Shown: positions 25,801 through 38,300, counted from the first letter of the stretch. The stretch: 64,000 bases of DNA from Megaleporinus macrocephalus (GCA_021613375.1 CM038716.1:5602684-5666683); one strand, 5' to 3'. Notes: a model not told the origin generated them from the sequence alone. Numbers and translations are program-made.

Positions 25801-27765
25801 CTAATAAAGTGGTCAGTTAGTGGAAGTAGAAGGTGGGTGTTTCTAATATAGTGGTCAGTTAGTGGAAGTAGAAGGTGGGTGTTTCTAATAAAGTGGTCAG
25901 TTAGTGGAAGTAGAAGGTGGGTGTTTCTAATATAGTGGTCAGTTAGTGGAAGTAGAAGGTGGGTGTTTCTAATAAAGTGGTCAGTTAGTGGAAGTAGAAG
26001 GTGGGTGTTTCTAATATAGTGGTCAGTTAGTGGAAGTAGAAGGTGGGTGTTTCTAATATAGTGGTCAGTTAGTGGAAGTAGAAGGTGGGTGTTTCTAATA
26101 TAGTGGTCAGTTAGTGGAAGTAGAAGGTGGGTGTTTCTAATAAAGTGGTCAGTTAGTGGAAGTAGAAGGTGGGTGTTTCTAATAAAGTGTTCAGTTAGTA
26201 GAAGTAGAAGGTGGGTGTTTCTAATAAAGTGGTCAGTTAGTGGAAGTAGAAGGTAGGTGTTTCTAATAAAGTGAGTCAGTTAGTGGAAGTAGAAGGTGGG
26301 TGTTTCTAATAAAGTGGTCAGTTAGTGGAAGTAGAAGGTGGGTGTTTCTAATAAAGTGGTCAGTTAGTGGAAGTAGAAGGTAGGTGTTTCTAATAAAGTG
26401 AGTCAGTTAGTGGAAGTAAAAGGTGGGTGTTTCTAATAAAGTGAGTCAGTTAGTAGAAGTAGAAGGTAGGTGTTTCTAATAAAGTGGACAGTTAGTGGAA
26501 GTAGAAGGTGGGTGTTTCTAATAAAGTGGTCAGTTAGTAAAAGTAGAAGGTAGGTGTTTCTAATAAAGTGGACAGTTAGTGGAAGTAGACGGTGGGTGTT
26601 TCTAATAAAGTGGTCAGTTAGTAGAAGTAGAAGGTGGGTGTTTCTAATAAAGTGGTCAGTTAGTAAAAGTAGAAGGTAGGTGTTTCTAATAAAGTGGACA
26701 GTTAGTGGAAGTAGACGGTGGGTGTTTCTAATAAAGTGTTCAGTTAGTAGAAGTAGAAGGTGGGTGTTTCTAATAAAGTGGTCAGTTAGTAGAAGTAGAA
26801 GGTGGGTGTTTCTAATAAAGTGGTCAGTTAGTAGAAGTAGAAGGTGGGTGTTTCTAATAAAGTGATTCAGTTAGTGGAAGTAGAAGGTGGGTGTTTCTAA
26901 TAGAGTGGTCAGTTAGTGGAAGTAGAAGGTGGGTGTTTCTAATAAAGTGAGTCAGTTAGTAGAAGTAGAAGGTGGGTGTTTCTAATAAAGTGGTCAGTGT
27001 GTGGAAGTAGAAGGTGGGTGTTTCTAATAAAGTGGTCAGTTAGTGGAAGTAAAAGGTGGGTGTTTCTAATAAAGTGAGTCAGTTAGTGGAAGTAGAAGGT
27101 GGGTGTTTCTAATAAAGTGGTCAGTTAGTGGAAGTAAAAGGTGGGTGTTTCTTATAAAGTGAGTCAGTTAGTGACAGTAGAAGGTGTGTGTTTTTAATAA
27201 AGTGGTCAGTTAGTGGAAGTAGAAGGTGTGTGTTTTTAATAAAGTGGCCATTTAGTGGAAGTAGAAGGTGGGTGTTTCTTATAAAGTGAGTCAGTTAGTG
27301 AAAGTAGAAGGTGGGTGTTTTTAATAAAGTGGTCAGTTAGTGGAAGTAGAAGGTGGGTGTTTTTAATAAAGTGGTCAGTTAGTGGAAGTAGAAGGTGGGT
27401 GTTTCTAATATAGTGGTCAGTTAGTGGAAGTAGAAGGTGGGTGTTTTTAATAAAGTGGTCAGTTAGTGGAAGTAGAAGGTGGGTGTTTTTAATAAAGTGT
27501 TCAGTTAGTAGAAGTAGAAGGTGGGTGTTTCTAATAAAGTGAGTCAGTTAGTGGAAGTAGAAGGTGGGTGTTTTTAATAAAGTGGTCAGTTAGTGGAAGT
27601 AGAAGGTGGGTGTTTCTAATAAAGTGAGTCAGTTAGTAGAAGTAGAAGGTGGGTGTTTCTAATAAAGTGAGTCAGTTAGTAGAAGTAGAAGGTGGGTGTT
27701 TCTAATAAAGTGAGTCAGTTAGTAGAAGTAGAAGGTGTGTGTTTCTAATAAAGTGAGTCAGTATG
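22805..27765 (+). repeat. 42-bp minisatellite, array 2 (about 5 kb)
   Basis: About 118 units of the same 42-bp repeat as array 1. A block containing the distinctive GTACAAGGTGGTTGTTTTAA and GGTAGTTTCCGATAAAGTGG units recurs at 23652, 24615 and 25410, that is at spacings of 963 and 795 bp. Between 24780 and 26040 units alternate CTAATAAAG and CTAATATAG, an 84-bp dimer. From 26265 on, units with GTGAGTCAG (one or two bases longer) dominate. Open frames here are repeat artefacts. Confidence 0.97.
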
Positions 27766-28018
27766 ATCTACCTGTACTGTAAATGTGGTAGAGTGTAAAC
27801 AGCTGTGCTCTGTGTTGGTGTGACGGGGTGGAGGATGATGGTGACGGTGCTGAGTCTATAATTACTACACAGTTGGAAAATTACACTTTAAGCTCGTATC
27901 TGTGTGATTTTCACTGTTAGCAGGTACACAACATACAACCACACACAGAGCTCACAGCACGCCGCTAATGCCACTCCGTAAGAGAGGAAGGGTGAAGTAA
28001 ACCAAAGTTCAGAGAGAC
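27766..28018. other. intron 9 spacer
   Basis: Unique-looking spacer, no feature seen. Confidence 0.45.
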
Positions 28019-28022
28019 AGAC

Positions 28023-28059
<37 letters not shown>

Positions 28060-28095
28060 GAGATAGAGAGAGGGAGAGAGAGAGAGAGAGAGTAG
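28018..28095. repeat. (GA)n microsatellite, interrupted
   Basis: GA repeat interrupted by GGGAGA and ATAGAGAG. Confidence 0.95.
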
Positions 28096-28233
28096 CTTTT
28101 TATGTTCTTTACTGGGTCGTGACATGCTGTGTCGGGAGCGTAAAAAAATAAAGCTATTTCTGAGCCAGCGTCGCCGTGACAACCTCCATTACAGCCTGTT
28201 CACCAGATTTGTTATGGAGATTCTTCTGCTACA

Positions 28234-28630
<397 letters not shown>

Positions 28631-28631
28631 G

Positions 28632-30192
28632 GTAACATATCACAGTCTGTCAGAATGACTGTCGCCCCCTACGCTTCCTGTAGTGTATTACAATCTGTCA
28701 GAAAGACTGTCGCCCCCTACGCTTCCTGTAGTGTATTACAATCTGTCAGAATGACTGTCGCCCCCTACGCTTCCTGTAGTGTATTACAATCTGTCAGAAT
28801 GACTGTCGCCCCCTACGCTTCCTGCAGTGTATTACAGTCTGTCAGAATGACTGTCGCCCCCTACGCTTCCTGTAGTGTATTACAGTCTGTCAGAATGACT
28901 GTCGCCCCCTACGCTTCCTGTAGTGTATTACAGTCTGTCAGAATGACTGTCGCCCCCTACGCTTCCTGTAGTGTATTACAATCTGTCAGAATGACTGTCG
29001 CCCCCTACGCTTCCTGTAGTGTATTACAATCTGTCAGAATGACTGTCGCCCCCTACGCTTCCTGTAGTGTATTACAATCTGTCAGAATGACTGTCGCCCC
29101 CTACGCTTCCTGTAGTGTATTACAATCTTTCAGAATGACTGTCGCCCCCTACGCTTCCTGTAGTGTATTACAGTCTGTCAGAATGACTGTCGCCCCCTAC
29201 GCTTCCTGTAGTGTATTACAGTCTGTCAGAATTACTGTCGCCCCCTACGCTTCCTGTAGTGTATTACAATCTGTCAGAATGACTGTCGCCCCCTACGCTT
29301 CCTGTAGTGTATTACAATCTGTCAGAAAGACTGTCGCCCCCTACGCTTCCTGTAGTGTATTACAATCTGTCAGAAAGACTGTCGCCCCCTACGCTTCCTG
29401 TAGTGTATTACAGTCTGTCAGAATGACTGTCGCCCCCTACGCTTCCTGTAGTGTATTACAATCTGTCAGAATGACTGTCGCCCCCTACGCTTCCTGTAGT
29501 GTATTACAGTCTGTCAGAATGACTGTCGCCCCCTACGCTTCCTGTAGTGTATTACAGTCTGTCAGAATGACTGTCGCCCCCTACGCTTCCTGTAGTGTAT
29601 TACAATCTGTCAGAATGACTGTCGCCCCTACGCTTCCTGTACTGTATTACAGTCTGTCAGAATGACTGTCGCCCCCTACGCTTCCTGTAGTGTATTACAA
29701 TCTGTCAGAATGACTGTCGCCCCTACGCGTCCTGTAGTGTATTACAATCTGTCAGAATGACTGTCGCCCCTACGCTTCCTGTAGTGTATTACAATCTGTC
29801 AGAATGACTGTCGCCCCCTACGCTTCCTGTAGTGTATTACAATCTGTCAGAATGACTGTCGCCCCCTACGCTTCCTGCAGTGTATTACAGTCTGTCAGAA
29901 TGACTGTCGCCCCCTACGCTTCCTGTAGTGTATTACAATCTGTCAGAAAGACTGTCGCCCCCTACGCTTCCTGTAGTGTATTACAATCTGTCAGAATGAC
30001 TGTCGCCCCCTACGCTTCCTGTAGTGTATTACAATCTGTCAGAATGACTGTCGCCCCCTACGCTTCCTGTAGTGTATTACAATCTGTCAGAACGACTCTC
30101 GCCCCCTACGCTTCCTGTAGTGTATTACAATCTGTCAGAACGACTCTCGCCCCCTACGCTTCCTGTAGTGTATTACAATCTGTCAGAATGAC
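28632..30192. repeat. 48-bp minisatellite, highly uniform
   Basis: About 32 units with the words CTGTCAGAATGACTGTCGCC, CCCTACGCTTCCTGTAGTGT and ATTACAAT. Most units differ only at one A/G position (TTACAAT against TTACAGT) and at ATGACT against AAGACT. Because 48 is divisible by three, a frame of 336 codons reads as MTVAPYASCSVLQSVR repeats until a one-base deletion in CCCCCTAC shifts it near 29627. There is no supporting gene structure. Confidence 0.97.
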
Positions 30193-30780
30193 TATGTGCG
30201 TCATATGAACTTTTTAAAAATAAAAGAATACAGAACAGGCATGATTTACTAATAATAATAAATAATCATTAATAATATATGTTTAAGCTGTTTGTAACTC
30301 ATCAGTACAATAATTAAGAAAGATTTACAATATTCACCAACACATCAACACGTGACTCCCTACGACTCTTATACAAATAAATATTCCACAGAACTGCGCA
30401 GAACCTCCACAGGACCTCTCTCAGAGTCTGCTGAGCGAAAGACTTCCAGCACATTCAGTGATTTAGTCCAGGTTCTAACCGAGGACCCTCAGAGAGATCC
30501 TCCTGTCCACTGTATTTCTCTCAGTGTCTGAGAAGAGGGTTCTTCACCAGCGTCGGCAGAGAACCTCCTGCTGAAGTAAAATTCTCCATCGCCTTCAGAG
30601 CGTATGTCAGGAGGAGGGATAGAGAGAAAGAGAGAAAGCGAGAGAGAGAGAGAGAGAGAGACAGACAGGAGGAACCTGCTAAGGTACATTCATCTCTTTT
30701 TCTTCTCCTTTATAAAGAGATAGCAGTTATTAGCTCCATAACACAGCTTACAGATGAGGGCTGAATACAATCTTATCTAC
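30193..30780. other. intron 9 sequence with short GA run
   Basis: AT-rich then mixed sequence. A GA-rich run lies at about 30620-30665. No gene is supported. Confidence 0.5.
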
Positions 30781-30789
30781 GTTCTTGTA

Positions 30790-31915
30790 CTCTGACTTTA
30801 ACTTCTACGTGTACTTCTACTAGAACTTCTAATTTTACCTCTGCTACTTCACTTAACATTTCAACCTTTACTTCCTCTTCCTCTCCTTCTTCTAATCCAC
30901 GTTCACTTCTGCTGCTATGTCAACTTCTATTTATGCGTTCACTTCAACCGCCACATATACTTTTACTTCTATGTTCATTTTAACTGCTACGTTTACTTCT
31001 AATTCCACTTCAGTGTTTATTTCTACTTCTCCTTCTGTATACAGTGCAACTTCTACCTCTGCTTCCACATCCACATTTCCTCCTACGTTTACTTTAGCTT
31101 TCACTACCTCATCAACTTCTTCTTCTCCTTTTACTTCTGTCTACTTCCGTTGCAACTTCTCCTTCTACTTTTACTTCTACTTCCTCATCAACTTCAACTT
31201 CTCCTTTTCTTTCCATTTATACTTCTACTTCCACTTCCACTTTAAGGTCTCCTTCTCCTTTTACTTCTATGTCTACTTCCATTTCAACTTCTACTTCTAC
31301 TTCTTCTTCTACTTCTACTTCCTCATCAACTTTAACTTCTCCTTCTCTTTCCATTTATACTTTTACTTCCACTTCCACTTCAACTTCTACTTCTCCTTTT
31401 ACTTCTATTTCTACCTCCATTTTAACTTTTCCTTCTCCTTCTACTTCTACTTGCTCATCAACTTCAACTTCTCCTTCTCTTTCCATTTATATTTCTACTT
31501 ACACTTCTTCTTCTATTTCTACCTCCATTTCAACTTCTCCTTCTACTTATCCTTATCCTTCTACTTCTATTTCTACTTTTACTTCTACTTCTACTTCTAC
31601 TTCCACTTCCACTTCAACTTCTCCTTTTACTTCTATTTCTACTTTCATTTCAACTTGTTCTTCTCCTTTTATTTCTCCTTCTACTTCTACCTCTACTTCT
31701 CCTTTTACTTCTACTTCCTCATCAACTTCAACTTCTCTTTCTTTTTTCATTTATACTTCTACTTCCACTTCAATGTCTCCTTCTCCTTTTACTTCTATTT
31801 CTACTTCCATTTCTACTTCTCCTTCTACTGCTCCTTCAACTTCTCCTTCCATTTTTACTTCTACTTTTACTTCCACTTCAACTCCTCCTTCTACTTCTAC
31901 CCCTCATCAACTTTA
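30790..31915. repeat. degenerate hexamer repeat (TTCTAC/TTCTCC)
   Basis: About 1.1 kb of TTCTACTTCTCCTTCTACTT-type sequence. Larger blocks (CTTCCTCATCAACTTCAACT near 31180, 31318, 31454 and 31708) repeat at intervals of about 130-250 bases. The 345-residue frame is an artefact. Confidence 0.94.
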
Positions 31916-32021
31916 ACTTTTCCTTCAATTTCCACAGAAACTTCTAGTCCTTAATTAGTTGATTTTCGCCCTTCTCTCTCTATATCTGTGACAAAAAAGA
32001 GTGTAAACTTTTATTCTTTTC

Positions 32022-32059
<38 letters not shown>

Positions 32060-32084
32060 GATAGAGAGTATGTGAGTACATTAC
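31916..32084. other. intron 9 beside exon 9 donor, with (CT)n
   Basis: Includes a (CT)n run at about 32024-32053, some 30 bases downstream of the exon 9 donor in transcript order, where it reads as GA. Confidence 0.7.
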
Positions 32085-32192
32085 CATGATGGTGGTGACA
32101 ATGACAGTTCTGTTCTCCATGGCGGATCCATTTCCTCCACCCAGCTCGTTCTGCACCAGCACCAGCTTATCAATGTCATTCCAGTAGCCGAT
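32085..32192 (-). CDS. gria4: gria4 exon 9: linker between amino-terminal and ligand-binding domains
   Basis: A 108-nt exon of 36 codons, [10 protein letters not shown] to VIVTTIM, phase 0 at both ends. The acceptor ends GTAG and the donor is GTAATG. IGYWND and [11 protein letters not shown] are conserved AMPA receptor text. The centre, [12 protein letters not shown], is the least conserved part of the visible protein and appears one residue shorter than mammalian GluA4 as I recall it. Two N-glycosylation sequons, NGS at residue 21 and NRT at 27, are kept. The following intron, toward exon 10, is 16 kb and contains most of the large tandem arrays. Confidence 0.92.
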
Positions 32193-32259
32193 CTACACAC
32201 AGTGAGAGTCCGTCAGAGAATGAGTTTGAGTAGGAAAATATCCGGACAGCAGTAAACAT

Positions 32260-32405
32260 GTATATTCTCGCTGTCCAACGAAAAACAAGTCTCTGTAAAA
32301 TAGTACTTCTACAGGATGTAAAGAGCAGCTGTCGTGTTCAAATAATATGGAAAAATGAAAATAGATTTTCTTTGGACAGCAGCAATATGCATATACATTA
32401 CTGTC
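32260..32405. mobile_element. small MITE (GTCGCTGTCCAA family), deleted copy
   Basis: Starts TATTCTCGCTGTCCAACGAA and ends TTTCTTTGGACAGCAGCAAT, that is, with inverted ends. The middle has lost the ATGGACCAAT portion seen in full copies. Confidence 0.7.
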
Positions 32406-32688
32406 TGAAATAATTTTATTCATTCTTTAGCTTTAAAGTTATTCATTCTTCAGCTTTAGTGATCAGCCAGGTCTTCCAGGTGGTTGTTAGAAGTCCCAAG
32501 CTCATGTTTTATCACTCTGACTTGTTGATTTCCATTGCAAGGCGAGCATCTAATATCTAATATCCTCAGAAATAGCTTATGACTAACTTGTACTTTATGA
32601 TAGTTGCCATCTGAACTGTAAGTTCTTTGAGTAATTATTAAGTTATGGAGAGTAATTAAAGTGTTTTAATCACACCTACTGGATAACA
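32406..32688. other. intron 8 sequence
   Basis: AT-rich intron sequence, nothing recognised. Confidence 0.45.
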
Positions 32689-32690
32689 TG

Positions 32691-32926
32691 TATATCGTCG
32701 CTGTCCAATGACAAACATATCTCCATTTTTGTCGATTTAAATTTTCTACATCATTTGAACAGGCCTATGGTCGATAACACTGTTTGACAATTTCATGATG
32801 AATGGACCAATAAAAGTGCTCCAAAACAGCTTGGAAAAAATTCCATTTACTTACATTGAAAGTAAGTTATGTTTTTCGAATGTACTGTAAAGTTTCAATT
32901 TTGGAGATAGACAGCGACGATATATA
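32691..32926. mobile_element. small MITE (GTCGCTGTCCAA family), full copy
   Basis: About 236 bp with inverted ends: TATATCGTCGCTGTC at the left, and GACAGCGACGATATATA at the right, its reverse complement. The interior matches the copies at 55695 and 11045 (ATGAATGGACCAATAAAAGT). There is no coding capacity, so it is non-autonomous. Confidence 0.8.
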
Positions 32927-33174
32927 AATTCAAGCACAAAGTTATGCCATCTACTACCATCTTTGAAGCATCTAGACAGTCGGGCCACCAAATTCTGGAG
33001 CACATGTACAAAACTGGCCTGAACCCTCGGTTGTATCACCTACTACAAATCTCCAAAATGCCTCTGGAAACAACATCAGCTCAAGAACTCTGCGCCTGGA
33101 GCTTTAGGAAATGAGTTTCCATGTGTGAGCAGCTACACACAACCTAAGCTTGCTACGTGCAAGAGCCGGCTGGA

Positions 33175-33810
33175 GGGGGGGTAAAGTGTCGCCGCTGGAC
33201 TCTGCAGCAGCGACATGATCTCTCGAGTGATGTATCACACTTCATGCATGTCTGATGTCTGATGGACGAAGCTGGGTTTGGCAAATGCCAGGAGAACATT
33301 ACCTACTGGAGTGCATAGGGACCACAGTAAAGTTTGGTTGAGGAGGGATAATGGGGGGTTTGGGGTGCTTTTCAGAGTTTTGACCCCTTATTTACAATGA
33401 CAGGTGATGTTAGTGCTACAGCACACGAAAACATTGTACACAACTATATGTTTCCAGCTTTGTGGCAGCAGTATGGAGAAGAACGCTTTCCTGTTTCAGC
33501 ATTCAGTACATAAAGCAGCTCCATAAAGACCTGGTGGAGAGTTTGGTGTGGAGAATCTTCAGAACCATGACCTCAACCCCACTGAATGTTACTGGGATGA
33601 ACAGGAACATCAGGCCTTTTGTTCGTCCAACATCAGTGTCTGACCTCACAAAGCTCTTTCGACTGAACGGGCACACACTCAGAAGAGTGGAGGCCGTTAT
33701 AGCTGGAAATGGTGCAATTGCATATTAATACCCCTGGGTTTGAAATGGGACCTTCACCAAGCTTGTATAGGTGTGACGGTTGGTTGTCCACATACTAGTG
33801 TATATATATA
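33175..33810 (+). pseudogene. Tc1-like transposase remnant (plus strand)
   Basis: The end is clear: text near 33540-33720 can be read as ...NPTECYWDEQEHQAF..., SVSDLTKLF, and RRVEAVIAGNGAIAY with frameshifts, matching the C-terminal end of a fish Tc1-like transposase (RRVEAVIAAKG type). Upstream, 33240-33450 resembles the middle of the transposase (DEAGFGKCQENITYWS and similar). The element finishes near CCACATACTAGTGTATATAT. It is broken by stops and deletions. Confidence 0.7.
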
Positions 33811-33816
33811 ATACTT

Positions 33817-33858
33817 CTCACACACACACACACACCTTATAAGCTTATATACACACAC
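33817..33858. repeat. CA repeats just downstream of exon 8 donor
   Basis: Two short CA runs, at 33819-33834 and 33849-33858. In the gria4 transcript they are UG repeats starting about 5 bases after the donor site. Confidence 0.8.
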
Positions 33859-33862
33859 TCAC

Positions 33863-33967
33863 CTTTTGAGGTCCATTACTCCTCAGTTCAAACACGTCCA
33901 TAGTGTAGTTCACTCTGCGTCCGTAATGGTCGAACTGAATATTTCCTGTCAGACCCTGGATACGCAC
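33863..33967 (-). CDS. gria4: gria4 exon 8: end of amino-terminal domain
   Basis: A 105-nt exon of 35 codons, [10 protein letters not shown] to NGPQK, phase 0 at both ends, with donor GTGAGT. The motif [20 protein letters not shown] is a GRIA hallmark, and a sequon N-Y-T sits at exon residues 20-22. The 3' splice site is unusual: the bases before the exon in transcript order are fifteen TG dinucleotides and then TAG, with no separate polypyrimidine tract. A second set of TG repeats lies just beyond the donor (33817-33858). The exon is therefore flanked on both sides by UG repeats in the RNA, and because its length is divisible by three, skipping would stay in frame. Confidence 0.93.

Positions 33968-33970
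<3 letters not shown>

Positions 33971-34000
<30 letters not shown>
33971..34000. repeat. (CA)15 fused to the exon 8 acceptor
   Basis: Fifteen CA units. In the transcript they read (UG)15 followed directly by the UAG of the 3' splice site of exon 8. Confidence 0.97.
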
Positions 34001-35220
<1,220 letters not shown>

Positions 35221-35390
35221 TATATGTTGTGTGAGCATTATAGATATGATGTCAGGGAGAAACACATTTAGTGCTGCTACTGTTTTCATTATAGCTATCA
35301 TGATATTGATTATTTGGATAACACTGCAGAGCTGTCAATAGAGAGAACACTGGAATGAGCTAAACTGGATAAAAAGGTACATCAAGACAA

Positions 35391-35427
<37 letters not shown>

Positions 35428-35690
35428 AGTATTATGATGAGTAGAGTTGGGTTGTGTAATATATGCGGACTGCAGGATAGGCGATCAATATGAATGACTA
35501 AAGAGCTCCTTGTCATCAATACTGCAACTAGTGGAGGACAGAGGAAAGACGATCAGAGAGAGAGGGAGAGACAGAGAGAGGAGGAGAGGGAGAGAGACTA
35601 ACTGAAGTTTTATTTATTTCAATCCTCTTTGTTCAACATTTTCCTTTTTAGTCTGATTTATTTTTACTTTAACGTTACATATTAATCAGA
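35221..35690. other. intron 6 sequence with GA-rich patches
   Basis: GA runs at 35393-35422 and 35555-35600. No gene is seen. Confidence 0.5.
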
Positions 35691-35692
35691 AA

Positions 35693-36452
35693 CACACACC
35701 TTCTACTTCTACTAACTGGCCACTTTATTAGAAACACCCACCTTCTACTTCTACTAACTGGTCACTTTATCTGAAACACCCACCTTCTACTTCCACTAAC
35801 TGGCCACTTTATTAGAAACACACACCTTCTACTTCTACTAACTGGCCACTTTATTAGAAACACCCACCTTCTACTTCCACTAACTGGCCATTTTTTTAGA
35901 AACACCCACCTTCTACTTTCACTAACTGGCCACTTTATTAGAAACACCCACCTTCTACTTCCACTAACTGGCCACTTTATTAGAAACACCCACCTTCTAC
36001 TTCCACTAACTGGCCACTTTATTAGAAACACCCACCTTGTACTTCTACTAACTGGCCACTTTATTAGAAACACCCACCTTCTACTTTCACTAACTGGCCA
36101 CTTTATTAGAAACACCCACCTTGTACTTCTACTAACTGGCCACTTTATTGGAAACACCTACCTTCTACTTCCACTAACTGGCCACTATATTAGAATTACA
36201 ACCTTCTACTTCTACTAACTGGCCACTTTATTAGAAACACACACCTTCTACTTCTACTAACTGGCCACTTTATTAGAAACACCCACCTTCTACTTCTACT
36301 AACTGGTCACTTTATCTGAAACACCCACCTTCTACTTCTACTAACTGGCCACTTTATTAGAAACACCCACCTTCTACTTCTACTAACTGGTCACTTTATC
36401 TGAAACACCCACCTTCTACTTCTACTAACTGGCCACTTTATTAGAAACACCA
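35693..36452 (-). repeat. 42-bp minisatellite, array 3 (inverted)
   Basis: About 18 units of the same 42-bp repeat as arrays 1 and 2, but in the opposite orientation (ACTGGCCACTTTATTAGAAA on the plus strand). It lies in the intron between exons 6 and 7, about 95 bases from exon 6. Since array 2 is 8 kb away in the other orientation, the transcript could in principle form very long double-stranded RNA. Confidence 0.96.
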
Positions 36453-36545
36453 ATGTACCAACAGGATTGGTCTTAACACACTTCTAGAATTGGAAAGTCC
36501 ACCTGAGAAAGCATGCTATTGCCTGGTATTGGTTGGCCTGCCTAC

Positions 36546-36704
36546 CTTGGGTGGGCTTTCAGAGCCGGGGTATTCCCTCTGGTCCAGTTTATTCCAGCGC
36601 TGCATGAGTTTTATGACCATTGGCTTACTGAAGTCCACCAACTGAAAACCTGTGACGTTTGCTCCACCGTGCATAAACCTCTCCAGAGAGATATCCTTAA
36701 AGCC
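36546..36704 (-). CDS. gria4: gria4 exon 6: amino-terminal domain
   Basis: A 159-nt exon of 53 codons, [10 protein letters not shown] to ESPPK, phase 0 at both ends. The acceptor ends CTCAG and the donor is [23 protein letters not shown] and [11 protein letters not shown] mark it as GluA4 or a close relative; GluA2 reads differently here. An N-glycosylation sequon, N-V-T, sits at exon residues 16-18 and agrees with the extracellular position of the domain. The acceptor is fused to a (CT)n microsatellite in the transcript sense (plus-strand GA at 36707-36770), with only the bases CAG between repeat and exon. Downstream, the intron holds an inverted copy of the 42-bp minisatellite about 100 bases away. 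Confidence 0.93.

Positions 36705-36706
<2 letters not shown>

Positions 36707-36770
<64 letters not shown>
36707..36770. repeat. (GA)n fused to the exon 6 acceptor
   Basis: About 32 GA units. In the transcript they form a pure CU tract ending at the CAG of exon 6. Confidence 0.97.
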
Positions 36771-36773
<3 letters not shown>

Positions 36774-37840
36774 AGAAAGAAATAATGTTACAAAGAGAGA
36801 CAGAGAGATATAGATAAAGAGAGAGATACAAAAAGAGTCACAGAGAGCCAAAGCGAGAGAGAGGGAGACAGAGAGTTACAAAGACACATACAGAGAGCGA
36901 AAGAGTGAGTCAGAGAAACAGACAGAGACAGAAAGAGATACAGAGAGAAAGAAACAGAAAGAGACAGAGAGAGAGAGAAAGAAACAGAAAGAGACAGTGA
37001 CAGAGATACAGAGAGAGAGAGAGAAAGAAACAGAAAGAGACAGAGAGAGAAACAGAGAGATACAAAGAAATACAGAGAAACAGAGAGACAGAGAAATACA
37101 GACAGATAGAAACAGAGACAGAGAGAGAGAAAAAGAGAGACAGAGAAACAGAGACAGTGAAATACAGAGAGACAGAAAAATAGAGACAGAGAGAAACAGA
37201 GACAGAAATACAGAAAGAGAGAAAAATAGAGAGAGAGACAGAGAAACAGAGAGAGACAGAAAAAAGAAAAAGACAGAGAAACAGAGAAAAACAGAAAGAG
37301 ACAGAAAAAGAAACAGAGAGAAACAGAGAGAGACAGGAAAAGAAAAAGAGACAGAGAGAAACAAAGAGAGACAGAGACAGAGAGAATCAGAAAGAGACAG
37401 AAAAAGAAAAAGAGACAGAGAAAGAAAGAGAAACAGAGAGAGAGAGACAGAGAGAGACAGAAAAAGAAAGACAGAGAGAAACAGAGAGAGACAGAAAAAG
37501 AGAGAGAAACAGAGAGAGAGAGACAGAGAGAGACAGAAAAAGAAAGACAGAGAGAAACAGAGAGAGACAGAAAAAGAGAGAGAAACAGAGAGAGACAGAC
37601 AAAGAAAGACAGAGAGAAACAGAGGGAGACAGAAAAAGAGAGAGAGACAGAGAGAAACAGAGAGAGACAGAAAAAGAAAGAGACAGAGAGAAACAGAGAG
37701 AGAGAGAAAAAGAAAGACAGAGAGAAACAGAGAGACAGAAAAAGAAAGAGAGACAGAGAGAAACAGAGAGAGACAGAAAAAGAAAGACAGAGAGAAACAG
37801 AGGGAGACAGAAAAAGAAAGAGAGACGGAGAGAGAGAAAG
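36771..37840. repeat. purine-rich minisatellite (AGAGACAGAAAAAGAAAG)
   Basis: About 1 kb of GA-rich repeats with words such as AGAGACAGAGAGAAACAGAG and GACAGAAAAAGAAAGACAGA. Units of about 50-60 bases repeat between 37430 and 37820. Long frames on both strands are artefacts. In the gria4 transcript it is pyrimidine-rich. Confidence 0.94.
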
Positions 37841-38300
37841 ATGGTAGGGCAGTTTGTGTGAGTCTGGACTGTGATTGGTCACAAACAACAACAGCAAACA
37901 AACAATCAGAAGTCATTTGTGTCTGTGTCACTCAGAGAAACCCCAACAGGAAAGATAAACAACAGACGGATAAGAAGAAAGACAGCCAGAGGAGGGGGTA
38001 AAGGAAGAAAGAGAGAAGGAATGATGAAAAAGCAAAAATGAAAGGAGAAAAAAAGAAAGCAAAGAAACTGAATAAGGAAAGGGAATGCTGAAAAAAAGAA
38101 AGAATGAGGAAGGATGAGAGAGAGAGTAAGAAAGAAGGTAAAAGGAAGGAGGGAGAAAGAAAAAGACAGTAAAGAACAACAAAGGAGAGAAAAAGAAACT
38201 GAATAAACGAAGGAAAAATGAAAGAAAGTTTGGAGAAAGAAATAAACGAAGGAAAGAGAGAAGGAGTGAGAGAAGGAATGATGTTAGGGTTGTTCAGAAG
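37841..38300. repeat. purine-rich sequence continuing toward exon 5
   Basis: After about 100 mixed bases, purines dominate again (AAGGAAAGAGAGAAGGAGTG and similar) up to about 38290. Confidence 0.85.

Noticed and set aside
22805..27765. CRISPR-like appearance of regular repeats
   Set aside because: There are no unique spacers between repeats, units abut directly, and the context is vertebrate. The same applies to the 20-bp, 42-bp, 45-bp and 48-bp arrays.
28655..29665. 336-codon frame of MTVAPYASCSVLQSVR repeats
   Set aside because: Product of the 48-bp minisatellite. The frame breaks at a one-base deletion while the repeat continues unchanged, so the DNA unit rather than a protein is what is conserved.
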